Positions 17,345 through 26,945 of a DNA stretch of 64,000 bases are shown here, piece after piece (within the stretch, counting starts at the first letter, position 1; the number at the start of each line of letters is the position of its first letter). Source of the stretch: an uncultured Glaciecola sp. (GTDB lineage: Bacteria; Pseudomonadota; Gammaproteobacteria; Enterobacterales; Alteromonadaceae); contig CAKZLI010000024.1 in NCBI GenBank assembly GCA_937125395.1, forward strand, positions 62,001 through 126,000. Direction: 5' to 3'. The notes beneath the pieces are model-generated. The model searched no databases and was not told the origin of the DNA. It saw only the letters and a program-made list of their open reading frames with translations. The position numbers and the translations under genes are program-made.

Positions 17345-19528
17345 TTAGTTTGACGCTGCAATACGTGCAGAATTTATCTGCTGTGCTAATGCCACAATGT
17401 CTGGTTGATTGAATATATCTTCCAAATTGTGCGACAGTTTTCGTTTCCAATTAGGGTACTCTTTATATGTACCTGGGATGTTGACTGGCTTGTCCATTTG
17501 TAACCAATCTTCTAATTGTAGCGACAATAACGCACTGGAACCGGTTGCCATATGCGTCTGTAAACCAAAGTTAAGTTCTTGATTCATACCAACATGTTCT
17601 ACATGATGCCCGACATTGTTTGAAATTGCACCATGCCCATGTAATGTATTTAAAATTTGTTGTTTATTATCGTGGCGTGATTGATACAAAGGCCCCAGTA
17701 TCTCTTCTGTAGGATACAAGCCTAACTGCTTGCCTAGTTCAAGATCATGACAATGCCAGTAGCCTATCAATGTAGGAAAATCATGGATCGTCAACGTCGA
17801 CATCGATTGCACAGGATAATGACTAGGTGAATAAAAGCCGCCATCTTGGGCTTGCTCAAAGAAAAACACACGGTACGAATACACACCATTAACGGCAAGT
17901 TTTTCACGAATTTCTTCCGGGACGGTGCCCAAGTCTTCGCCAATCACCAGAGTCTGATTACGGTGCGACTCTAACGCCAAAATTCCCAATAAATCATCAA
18001 CGGGGTAATACACATACCCGCCTTTATCAGCATGATCGCCTTTAGTCACCCACCATAAGCGTAGTAACGCCATTGCATGGTCAATACGTAACGCCCCAGA
18101 TTGACGCATATTCGCTGCAAATAATTCAATGATAGGTTGATACGCTTGGGCATATAATTGCATGGGATCCATCGGAGGCAGTCCCCAATTTTGACCTAAC
18201 GGACCTAATATATCAGGTGGCGCACCGACAGATGCTGAAGTAACATATAAGTCTTTTGCCCCCCAAATTTCAGCACTACCTTCACTGACACCCACCGCAA
18301 GGTCACGGTACAAACCGATGATCATATTGCGTGATTGTGCTACAGCACTGGCTTGTTCAAATTGTTGTTGTGCGATGAATTGCAAATAAGCATAAAAGCG
18401 CACTGCATCACTGTGTGTCTCTGCAAATTCAGCAACTTGTGGATTATCAGCACTTGCAAATGCCTCTGGAAAGACTGGCCATCCCCAATATTCAGCTCCT
18501 TGCGCTTTTAGATGTGATTGCAATGCGTCGTATCGTGTAAGGTTAGCCAGACTTTCTCCGCCAGCGGTGATAAATGCATCCAGTTCGCTCTGCACTGCAT
18601 CATTATCTTTATTGATATCATATAAGGCACGTAACACCGGCATTTTTAAATCCGATACGGCATCATAATCAACATACTCAATCGCTCTGGTATGGGTTAA
18701 TTGTGCTGTAAACTGCGGTGCGGTGACCAATGCTTGAACTTTTGCATTCGTGTATCCGGCAATAGCGGTGACATCGATATACAGGTGATTTAACCACTTG
18801 CGGGATGACGGTGAGTAAGGAGAGCAATCATCTGGCGAATTGGGATATAAAGCGTGAATTGGATTCAGCCCAACAAAATCAGCTCCCTGATCAGCAGCCT
18901 TATGCAATAAATTAGCTAAATCGGTAAAATCCCCCATCCCCCAGTTGCGTGCGCTGCGCACACAATATAATTGAATGCTCAGTCCCCATATTTTTTTACC
19001 TTGAGCAATGGCATCTGGGGTATAACACGCATTAGGCGCTTGGATTAAGCGACCAAGACCGATTTCATCACCATCTTCCATCTGTAATGATAATTGATGA
19101 TAGCCATGCGGTAACGCAAACGGCAAATTAACAATATATTCTTGAAATTCAGACCCGTTGACTTCTGTCGCATTAACCAAGGTATGTTCAACTAACTGTG
19201 TCGTGAATTGCTGGCAATGACCGGATTCAAAAGTAATAGAAAAAACAATCGTTTCGTTCGTCAATTCTATCGGCAAACGAACAGCTATCGACACATCATC
19301 GCCATCTCTAAGCACCTGCACTGGATTAATGGGTGTCATCCACGTGTCGTTGATTTGCGTCTCAACTTGTTGTGTTAGTTGCTCCGTATCATCAATGCTA
19401 TAGCCCATCGCACCCAATAATTTTTCTTTGGTGCCAGGCTGGACCGTTGTAGGTTTGCCCCATGCATCAACAAAGTTGGTTTCAATCCCGCGCATTTGCA
19501 CAAGAGTATCGATAATCGAGTCGGCCAT
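17345..19528 (-). CDS. malQ: 4-alpha-glucanotransferase MalQ (amylomaltase)
   Basis: MalQ transfers glucan chains between maltodextrins and releases glucose. The GH77 motifs include YSPSSRKWLNHLYIDV, the nucleophile region ALRIDHAMALLRLW, the acid/base region VIGEDLGTVP and TLTIHDFPTLIGYW. The N-terminal part (about 1-150) is the extension seen in enterobacterial MalQ. I place the start at 19528 because GGAAG lies upstream at good distance, giving 727 residues; an upstream in-frame ATG at 19561 lacks a ribosome site. It is the first gene of the malQ-glgB-glgX-msrB operon and divergent from gapA. A LacI-type operator candidate lies in the shared intergenic region. Confidence 0.94.
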   Translation of the reverse strand: MADSIIDTLVQMRGIETNFVDAWGKPTTVQPGTKEKLLGAMGYSIDDTEQLTQQVETQINDTWMTPINPVQVLRDGDDVSIAVRLPIELTNETIVFSITFESGHCQQFTTQLVEHTLVNATEVNGSEFQEYIVNLPFALPHGYHQLSLQMEDGDEIGLGRLIQAPNACYTPDAIAQGKKIWGLSIQLYCVRSARNWGMGDFTDLANLLHKAADQGADFVGLNPIHALYPNSPDDCSPYSPSSRKWLNHLYIDVTAIAGYTNAKVQALVTAPQFTAQLTHTRAIEYVDYDAVSDLKMPVLRALYDINKDNDAVQSELDAFITAGGESLANLTRYDALQSHLKAQGAEYWGWPVFPEAFASADNPQVAEFAETHSDAVRFYAYLQFIAQQQFEQASAVAQSRNMIIGLYRDLAVGVSEGSAEIWGAKDLYVTSASVGAPPDILGPLGQNWGLPPMDPMQLYAQAYQPIIELFAANMRQSGALRIDHAMALLRLWWVTKGDHADKGGYVYYPVDDLLGILALESHRNQTLVIGEDLGTVPEEIREKLAVNGVYSYRVFFFEQAQDGGFYSPSHYPVQSMSTLTIHDFPTLIGYWHCHDLELGKQLGLYPTEEILGPLYQSRHDNKQQILNTLHGHGAISNNVGHHVEHVGMNQELNFGLQTHMATGSSALLSLQLEDWLQMDKPVNIPGTYKEYPNWKRKLSHNLEDIFNQPDIVALAQQINSARIAASN

Positions 19529-19590
19529 TATTCTTCCATATAAAATTTTCGCAGCGTGCATTATTCATTAAAATCGAACAAGCTGAAAGT

Positions 19591-19606
19591 GAATACGTTT
19601 GCAAAC
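19591..19606. promoter_or_regulatory. Candidate LacI-family operator between malQ and gapA
   Basis: GAATACGTTTGC (19591-19602) has a central CG and one perfect half of the GCAAACGTTTGC type seen in LacI-family operators such as those of MalR regulators. It overlaps a perfect 10-base palindrome GTTTGCAAAC (19597-19606). It sits 63-78 bases upstream of malQ, a glucan gene, and a LacI-family gene is encoded 2 kb away. Binding is inferred. Confidence 0.4.
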
Positions 19607-19627
19607 AGCAAATAATTATCAATTTAC

Positions 19628-19642
19628 TGTAATAAAACTACA
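19628..19642. promoter_or_regulatory. HexR operator upstream of gapA
   Basis: TGTAATAAAACTACA matches the HexR palindrome TGTAATWWWATTACA at 14 of 15 positions. It is centred at 19635, just upstream of a plausible gapA -35 element. That is a position expected for activation, the known action of HexR on gapA in Shewanella-type bacteria. Confidence 0.8.
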
Positions 19643-19648
19643 TTAATA

Positions 19649-19677
19649 TTGCAAATATCGAGTTTAAAGCCTATTAT
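19649..19677 (+). promoter_or_regulatory. Sigma-70-type promoter of gapA
   Basis: TTGCAA (19649-19654) and TATTAT (19672-19677) are separated by exactly 17 bases, and transcription would begin near 19684, leaving a leader of about 27 bases before the gapA ATG. Confidence 0.6.
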
Positions 19678-19701
19678 TACGTAAGTTTATTTCATTATTA
19701 G

Positions 19702-20706
<1,005 letters not shown>

Positions 20707-20759
20707 GTATGAATCATCTCAAGATGATGTGTATAACTCGTTAACTTTGCTTAACAGTC

Positions 20760-20796
20760 AGCCACTTTCAGTTATACTGCAGGTGGCTTTTTTTTA
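20760..20796 (+). terminator. Terminator downstream of gapA
   Basis: The stem AGCCAC/GTGGCT, with CAG/CTG pairing inside, is followed by nine T residues. It lies 54 bases after the gapA stop and 32 bases before yeaD, so yeaD is expressed by read-through or from its own promoter. Confidence 0.85.
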
Positions 20797-20828
20797 ACTA
20801 TACCGAATGTCAATTTTGCGAGATTTTT

Positions 20829-21632
20829 ATGTCAAGCCCAGCCCCTTGTATCGAACTTTTATGTGCAACTTCTCGTTGCAAGATCAGCTTATTTGGCGCC
20901 CATGTATTAAGTTATCAACACGCTGGCAGCGAAAAATTATTTGTCAGTAAGGCTGCCAAATTAGATGGTTCTCGTCCGATACGAGGAGGGATCCCCGTTT
21001 GCTGGCCTTGGTTTGGTCAAATGCATCCGTTGATTGCCGATCATCGCCAAGCGCACGGTTTGGTCCGTAATCAACTGTGGCAAATAGATGCTCAAAAAAC
21101 CACCACAGACGCCTCCAGTATTACCTTAAGCCCGACACAAAACAATCATGCCTTATGGCCCCTGGGACTGTCAGTGCAACTAGTCATTACGTTAACCTCT
21201 GCACAGCTTAGTGTGACCTTGATTTCACAAAATAACAGTCAATCGGATTATCCTTTATCGGCTGCTTTGCATAGCTATTTTGCAGTGGATGATATCCATA
21301 CGGTGTGCTTAACGGGGATCACTGATCTGCATCGAGCACAGCCTTCGCCCTACCATATTGTTCAAGAAGTGGATGTGATCCATGCTAGTAAAAACGCAAT
21401 GGGTCAACAACAACACGTTACGATTCAATCTGATGGTAAGACGTTAACCGAGGTGACCCACCAAGGCCATGATTCACTTGTGGTATGGAATCCTTGGCAA
21501 GATAAAACCCTCGCATTGGTTGATATGCAAGATAATGAATATGTAAAGATGATTTGTATAGAAACAGCGTTAACCCAGGGCTTTATTCTGGCACAAGGTC
21601 AGCAACATCAATTAACCCAAATAATTAGCTAA
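20829..21632 (+). CDS. yeaD: D-hexose-6-phosphate mutarotase (YeaD)
   Basis: A member of the aldose-1-epimerase superfamily, YeaD subgroup, which interconverts the alpha and beta anomers of glucose 6-phosphate and related hexose phosphates. The 267-residue protein has the family motif RPIRGGIPVCWPWFG near residue 55, followed by the histidine-containing HGLVRNQLW, and VVWNPW near the C-terminus. It lies downstream of gapA beyond a terminator and is convergent with the LacI-family gene, with only ten bases between the stop codons. It would serve the zwf/Entner-Doudoroff entry encoded nearby. Confidence 0.9.
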   Translation: MSSPAPCIELLCATSRCKISLFGAHVLSYQHAGSEKLFVSKAAKLDGSRPIRGGIPVCWPWFGQMHPLIADHRQAHGLVRNQLWQIDAQKTTTDASSITLSPTQNNHALWPLGLSVQLVITLTSAQLSVTLISQNNSQSDYPLSAALHSYFAVDDIHTVCLTGITDLHRAQPSPYHIVQEVDVIHASKNAMGQQQHVTIQSDGKTLTEVTHQGHDSLVVWNPWQDKTLALVDMQDNEYVKMICIETALTQGFILAQGQQHQLTQIIS

Positions 21633-21642
21633 GAAATCCTAG

Positions 21643-22668
21643 CTAACAGGATTCCCCCAAAAACAATTGATATTCCAAATATTGACTGACCGGCGTCTTT
21701 TCAAAAAACATTTTTGCAGCTAAACGCCCTTTTTCTTCACTATTTTGAAACACCGTGGATAAGGTAGGATGATGTCGTTTGGTTTCATCGATGCCATCAA
21801 AACCCACAATTTTTACATCTTCAGGGACATTATATCCAGCACTCAATACTTCGCGAAGTACTGATAACCCAATTAAATCAGACATGCACAAAATGGTATT
21901 AGGCAAGGTTGGCTCTTGCAGTATTTCTAACGCAGCAATCTTGGCATGCGCCTGAGAGCTTTCAGGTACATTCCAAATCAAACTCGGATTAAGACTGATA
22001 CCTTGTTGCGCTAACGCATCGACATAGCCGCAATAACGTAAATGCGAAACGGATGTGTCGATATCGATTAAGGTTTCTCCCATTACTTTAGATGTAACGG
22101 TTCCATCGGTAATACGCAACCCGACGATTGCAACACGATCATCTGGCTTGAGCGCTTGCATTGCAATCTCGAAAGCGGCAGTTCGGTTATCAAGAGCGAC
22201 AAAGGGACGCTCTGGAAGAGTAAAATCAACTGTAATGACTTTTTTATGGCAAGCGGCTAGCTCTTTAATTAAAGCTGGATTACGCGGAACACCATAACAA
22301 ATAAACCCATCAACAAAATCAATCACAGAGTTAATTGAAGGAGAACTTCCCGAAAATAACAATAGATTCGAATGGCTTTCTTTTAAGACTTCCGATACAC
22401 CACAAATAAACGACGAAGCAACAGGATCACTGACCATATAGTCAATGCTATCAGCTAAGACCAATGCGATGATCCCAGAGTGACCACGGCGTAATGATTG
22501 AGCGGCTTTATTCGGACCAAAGTACCCTAATTGCTGACAAGCGGATAGGATTTCTTCGCGTTTTGACTTAGATAATTGATCCGGTCGATTAAACGCATTT
22601 GAGATGGTTGCCGTGCTGACACCTAATGTATCAGCAATTGAACGAAGGGTATGACTTTTGGGTTTCAC
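21643..22668 (-). CDS. LacI-family transcriptional regulator
   Basis: A DNA-binding repressor/activator with an N-terminal LacI helix-turn-helix (TLRSIADTLGVSTATISNAF) and hinge, then a periplasmic-binding-protein-like sensor domain ending near residue 330. I choose GTG at 22668, giving MKPKSHTLRSIA, which fits the usual short lead to the HTH. A TTG at 22695 would add nine residues, and an ATG at 22704 is directly followed by a stop. It is located between gapA-yeaD and the Entner-Doudoroff operon, from which it is separated by a terminator. The context suggests a sugar or glucan effector. The malQ-gapA intergenic operator candidate is a possible target, but this is inference. Confidence 0.85.
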   Translation of the reverse strand: MKPKSHTLRSIADTLGVSTATISNAFNRPDQLSKSKREEILSACQQLGYFGPNKAAQSLRRGHSGIIALVLADSIDYMVSDPVASSFICGVSEVLKESHSNLLLFSGSSPSINSVIDFVDGFICYGVPRNPALIKELAACHKKVITVDFTLPERPFVALDNRTAAFEIAMQALKPDDRVAIVGLRITDGTVTSKVMGETLIDIDTSVSHLRYCGYVDALAQQGISLNPSLIWNVPESSQAHAKIAALEILQEPTLPNTILCMSDLIGLSVLREVLSAGYNVPEDVKIVGFDGIDETKRHHPTLSTVFQNSEEKGRLAAKMFFEKTPVSQYLEYQLFLGESC

Positions 22669-22747
22669 TGCTAAATCTTCACTACTTGTTAACAATATTT
22701 ACATGAATGACGATATCCATACTAACACGCATTGTTATAAGTACAAT

Positions 22748-22777
22748 AAAAAAGGCTTAATCGATTAAGCCTTTTTT
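22748..22777 (-). terminator. Terminator of the zwf-pgl-edd-glk-eda operon
   Basis: A perfect 30-base palindrome: six A, GGCTTAAT, CG, then ATTAAGCC and six T. It lies 22 bases after the eda stop on the minus strand and stops the operon before the LacI-family gene. Confidence 0.9.
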
Positions 22778-22799
22778 GTGGATCAGTATTTATATACGA

Positions 22800-23450
22800 C
22801 TAAGGGTTTTGCTTAGCACCACTAACAGCAACGCGTGCTAACTCGGTAATACCGTCCCAGTCGCCATTTTTGACTAGTTCATCAGGAGCAACCCAAGAAC
22901 CTCCCACACATGGTATATTCGGTAACGCTAAATAATCTAGATAATTAGCAGGACTGATCCCACCTGTCGGACAAAATATCATATCCGGAAACGGCCCGGC
23001 GATAGACTTGATAGCTTTTACGCCACCCACCGCCTCTGCGGGAAAAAACTTAAGATGAGTATAGCCAGCATCCTTTCCTTTCATCAGATCAGAGGTCGAT
23101 GAGATGCCTGGAATTAGCGGTATCGTCCCCGCTTGACCTGCACTTAATAACTCAGCGGTCATACCTGGACTGATAGCAAACTTAGCACCAGCATCGGTCA
23201 CTTGCTGCAGTTGCTGTGCATTAGTTACCGTCCCAGCACCAATCATCGCATCAGGTAATTCGGTTGCAATTAAACGAATAACATCTAACGCAACAGGAGT
23301 TCGCAAGGTGACTTCAAGCACACTGATACCGCCGGCAATTAGTGCTTTAGCTAATGGAATAGCATGATCAATATCGTGAATTACTAATACAGGTACAATC
23401 GGGCTTGTAGCAAAAATATCTGCAACATTATACTTCCAAGTATGGCTCAT
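22800..23450 (-). CDS. eda: KDPG aldolase (2-dehydro-3-deoxyphosphogluconate aldolase)
   Basis: Eda cleaves 2-keto-3-deoxy-6-phosphogluconate to pyruvate and glyceraldehyde 3-phosphate, the last step of the Entner-Doudoroff pathway. The 216-residue class I aldolase has the Schiff-base Lys134 in HLKFFPAE and the catalytic Glu46 in VLEVTLRT, matching Lys133 and Glu45 of E. coli. Its ATG overlaps the glk stop by one base (TAATG), so translation is coupled. It is the last gene of the five-gene operon and is followed by a strong terminator. KDPG, its substrate, is the effector of HexR. Confidence 0.97.
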   Translation of the reverse strand: MSHTWKYNVADIFATSPIVPVLVIHDIDHAIPLAKALIAGGISVLEVTLRTPVALDVIRLIATELPDAMIGAGTVTNAQQLQQVTDAGAKFAISPGMTAELLSAGQAGTIPLIPGISSTSDLMKGKDAGYTHLKFFPAEAVGGVKAIKSIAGPFPDMIFCPTGGISPANYLDYLALPNIPCVGGSWVAPDELVKNGDWDGITELARVAVSGAKQNP

Positions 23451-24409
23451 TATAGTGCATTCCTTAATTGTTGATTGAGGTACGCAGCCGCACCGATTAG
23501 GCCATGATCAGGCTCATTAATTATGTATGTAGGTATGTCTTTGACATAACTTGAGATTGGCGCTTTTGCTTCAAACCGCGCACGAAATTTACTTGCTTGT
23601 AAAAATGGGATGAATCTAGAGGCAATACCACCACCAATATAAACACCACCGGTCGTCGCTAAATTAATCGCTAAATTACCTGCAAAGCTTCCCATAGCGT
23701 TACAAAATGTATTGAGCACTTCAACACAAATTGGACAACTCCCAGCTATGGCACTATCGGTTATAGGCGCCGCAGAATCATACTGTGGAGTGTGATTCTG
23801 TTGCTCACATAATGCTTCATAAATATTCACAATACCACGACCTGAAATAACCTCTTCTGCCGTTACACGCCCTCGTTTTTTATATATGTATTGCCACACC
23901 TGATTTTCGATTAAATCAACCGGTGCAAAATCCACATGCCCGCCTTCACCATCTAAGGTATGCCAAGCATCTGCGGTATAAGCAAGGTGTTCAACGCCAA
24001 GCCCTGTACCAGGACCAAATACAGCGATATTACCGTGTTGGTGCTGCACACCAGTACCAATTTGAACGAGTTGTTCATCAGTTAACATAGGCAAAGAATG
24101 TGCTACGGCAGTAAAATCATTGATCACATATAAATGCGGTAAATTTAACGCCGATTGCAAATCAGATTGAGAAAACGACCAGTGACTATTAGCGAAATCA
24201 ACCCAATCATTATTTGCAGGTGCAGCAATGGCTAAGCATACGGCTGTAAATACGGTGTCACTGTATTGCGACATGTAATACTCAATGGCATCTTGAATCG
24301 TTGGATAATCAGCCACTAAGTATTTTTGGATGTGGCTGATCCCTGTCGCTGATACCTGAGCAAAGCGTACATTGGTACCACCAATATCCGCGATAATATT
24401 ATTCGTCAT
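23450..24409 (-). CDS. glk: Glucokinase
   Basis: Glucokinase phosphorylates free glucose to glucose 6-phosphate with ATP, feeding Zwf. The 319-residue protein has the N-terminal phosphate motif [11 protein letters not shown], the GPGTGLGV motif, the DFAPVD loop and [12 protein letters not shown]. The start at 24409 is chosen for the AAGGAAG element upstream; an earlier in-frame start at 24439 lies deep within edd and has no support. The gene overlaps edd by 11 bases and eda by one base, so it is embedded between the two pathway-specific genes. Confidence 0.95.
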   Translation of the reverse strand: MTNNIIADIGGTNVRFAQVSATGISHIQKYLVADYPTIQDAIEYYMSQYSDTVFTAVCLAIAAPANNDWVDFANSHWSFSQSDLQSALNLPHLYVINDFTAVAHSLPMLTDEQLVQIGTGVQHQHGNIAVFGPGTGLGVEHLAYTADAWHTLDGEGGHVDFAPVDLIENQVWQYIYKKRGRVTAEEVISGRGIVNIYEALCEQQNHTPQYDSAAPITDSAIAGSCPICVEVLNTFCNAMGSFAGNLAINLATTGGVYIGGGIASRFIPFLQASKFRARFEAKAPISSYVKDIPTYIINEPDHGLIGAAAYLNQQLRNAL

Positions 24410-26234
24410 GCAGACTTCCTTGTTCACCAAATAGCGCACATGCGCCCTCTTCTGCTCCCGTCATTGCTAAACGCATTGAAGCAAACATTTCTCGTCCCAT
24501 CCCTTGAGCGTGTTTAGATAAATCAGCCGGTTTGTTTTGACGTTGTGCTAATTCAGCGGCATCCACTAACAACTCAATTTCACCTGTTTGTGTGTCTAAT
24601 TTAATTAAATCACCATTTTGGACTTTGGCCAACAAACCACCTTTATACGCCTCGGGTGTTAAGTGAATTGCAGCAGGTACCTTGCCCGATGCCCCTGACA
24701 TACGGCCATCTGTTACCAAGGCAACTTTGTAGCCTTTATCTTGTAATACACCTAATGGCGGTGTCAGACGATGAAGTTCAGGCATCCCAATCGCCGATGG
24801 GCCTTGAAAGCGAACAACGACGATACAATCTTTATTTAAGTCACCGGCATTAAAAGCCTCATCCAAATCAAACTGGTCTTCAAATACAACCGCCGGTGCG
24901 GTAAACGAGCAATGAGGTGCACGCAGTGCAGATGTTTTCATGACTGCGCGTCCCAAATTACCTTCTAATACAGACAAGCCACCATCAGGTTTAAACGGTT
25001 CAGCAACACTTGCTACGACCGTGTTATCTAACGACTTAGCGGGACCGTCGACCCACAATAATTCGCCATCACGCACAACCGGTTCTTTGGTGTATGCATC
25101 TAAGTTATCACCACAGATCGTCTTAACATCATCATGAATTAATTGGTTATCTCGTAACTCTTTGATCAAGAGTGCCATCCCCCCTGCGGCGGTAAAGTGA
25201 TTGATATCAGCAGAGCCATTTGGATAAATGCGAGTTAACAATGGCGTGGCTTTAGATAAATCTGCAAAATCATCCCAATTAACAATATAACCAGCAGCAC
25301 GTGCCACTGCGACTAAATGCATCGTATGATTAGTTGAACCCCCAGTTGCTAATAACCCAACCAGTCCATTCACAATAGCCTTTGCATCTACCACATGACC
25401 AATTGGGGTATAATTATCCCCTAAATCAGTAAGACGCGTTGCCTGCACTGCCGCTGCGCGGGTTAAAGCATCGCGTAATTCAGTACCTGGATTAACAAAG
25501 CTAGCGCCAGGAAGATGCAAGCCCATGATTTCAATCACTAACTGATTCGAGTTGGCTGTACCATAAAAAGTACAAGTTCCAGCCGAATGATAAGACTCAG
25601 ATTCTGCTTTGAGTAGTTCATCACGTCCGGCTTTACCTTCAGCATATGCTTGACGAACCCGTGCTTTTTCTTTGTTAGGCAGGCCTGAAGGCATAGGGCC
25701 AGCAGGAACAAATATTGTTGGTAAATGACCAAAACTCAATCCGCCTAGCAATAGTCCCGGGACGATTTTGTCACAAATCCCCAACATTAACGCTGAGTCG
25801 AACATATTGTGTGATAATCCCACAGCCGTAGACATAGCGATCACATCCCGACTCATGAGACTCAAATCCATACCCGCATTACCTTGCGTTACCCCATCAC
25901 ACATGGCTGGTACACCACCTGCAAACTGGGCCACAGAGCCAACATTACTAATGGCTTCTTTTAAAATGGCTGGGTACGCTTCATACGGTTGATGCGCAGA
26001 TAACATGTCGTTATAAGAAGAGACTATGGCGACATTCGCCTTTACCATACTGGTTAAATCTTGTTTGTCTTGTTTTCCACAAGCTGCAAAGCCATGCGCT
26101 AAATTACCGCACGATAAAGCACCACGATGCGGACCTTGGATCCGTGCCGCTTCAATCTTGGCTAGGTACGCTTGGCGGGTCTCTCGACTGCGCTCAATAA
26201 TACGTTGGGTGACTTCATTAATTAAACTATTCAT
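24399..26234 (-). CDS. edd: 6-phosphogluconate dehydratase
   Basis: Edd dehydrates 6-phosphogluconate to KDPG, the committed step of the Entner-Doudoroff pathway. The 611-residue protein belongs to the IlvD/Edd family of Fe-S dehydratases. It has the MCDGVTQG motif with its cluster cysteine, GICDKIVPG, the [13 protein letters not shown] segment and [24 protein letters not shown] lies nine bases before the ATG. It lies 12 bases after pgl and overlaps glk, forming one operon with zwf. Confidence 0.97.
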   Translation of the reverse strand: MNSLINEVTQRIIERSRETRQAYLAKIEAARIQGPHRGALSCGNLAHGFAACGKQDKQDLTSMVKANVAIVSSYNDMLSAHQPYEAYPAILKEAISNVGSVAQFAGGVPAMCDGVTQGNAGMDLSLMSRDVIAMSTAVGLSHNMFDSALMLGICDKIVPGLLLGGLSFGHLPTIFVPAGPMPSGLPNKEKARVRQAYAEGKAGRDELLKAESESYHSAGTCTFYGTANSNQLVIEIMGLHLPGASFVNPGTELRDALTRAAAVQATRLTDLGDNYTPIGHVVDAKAIVNGLVGLLATGGSTNHTMHLVAVARAAGYIVNWDDFADLSKATPLLTRIYPNGSADINHFTAAGGMALLIKELRDNQLIHDDVKTICGDNLDAYTKEPVVRDGELLWVDGPAKSLDNTVVASVAEPFKPDGGLSVLEGNLGRAVMKTSALRAPHCSFTAPAVVFEDQFDLDEAFNAGDLNKDCIVVVRFQGPSAIGMPELHRLTPPLGVLQDKGYKVALVTDGRMSGASGKVPAAIHLTPEAYKGGLLAKVQNGDLIKLDTQTGEIELLVDAAELAQRQNKPADLSKHAQGMGREMFASMRLAMTGAEEGACALFGEQGSLHDE

Positions 26235-26246
26235 TGTGTTAAGTCC

Positions 26247-26936
26247 TTATGGCGCCCACATCAAATTTACATCTGCATGATCTATGATGGCTTTGATAGG
26301 CATTTGCACGGGGCTAGTTAATAAAGCCTGTGCAATAACTGCTTTTTTAGAAGCGCCGGTTAAATGTAAGAAAATATTATTGGCATTAAGCAATGCTGGT
26401 AATGTTAGCGACATGCGTTGATGCGGAGCGGTTGTCGGAGAAACAGCGATATAAGTGTGTCCTGAATGCATATCTAAACCAGCTTGTAATTGCGCTGAGC
26501 ATGGAAACAATGAGGCAGTATGACCATCTTCGCCCATGCCTAGGATTAGCACATCAAAAGGTAATGTGACAGCAGCAAGGGCTTGTTCACAAATAACAAC
26601 CGCATCATTAGCATCAGCCATATCTTGTTTTAAACTAATAAAGGTGGCAGCTGCAGCATGCTTAACAAGTAGATGTTCACGAACCAATTTATCATTGCTG
26701 GCATCATCAGTGACCTCGACCCAGCGATCATCTGCCAAACTGATTATCACTTTTGACCAATCAATATCGGCCTGAGCTAACTCTGCAAACAAAGGTTTAG
26801 GGGTGTTTCCACCACTGACAATTAAACTTGCTTGGCCTTTTTCAGCGATCGCTGTGTCTAAAATAGTAATGATTTTTTTTGCAAAATCAGTCGTCAGTGC
26901 TGTAGCGTCAGTGTATTCATTTGTTAATAATGGCAT
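26247..26936 (-). CDS. pgl: 6-phosphogluconolactonase (DevB type)
   Basis: Pgl hydrolyses 6-phosphogluconolactone made by Zwf to 6-phosphogluconate. The 229-residue protein belongs to the DevB/SOL family. It has the N-terminal SGGNTPKPLFAELA motif, the SLADDRWV segment with its conserved acidic and Arg residues, and the GMGEDGHTASLFP motif. It lies nine bases after zwf and 12 bases before edd, consistent with a single transcript. Confidence 0.96.
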   Translation of the reverse strand: MPLLTNEYTDATALTTDFAKKIITILDTAIAEKGQASLIVSGGNTPKPLFAELAQADIDWSKVIISLADDRWVEVTDDASNDKLVREHLLVKHAAAATFISLKQDMADANDAVVICEQALAAVTLPFDVLILGMGEDGHTASLFPCSAQLQAGLDMHSGHTYIAVSPTTAPHQRMSLTLPALLNANNIFLHLTGASKKAVIAQALLTSPVQMPIKAIIDHADVNLMWAP

Positions 26937-26945
26937 TGTTATCTC

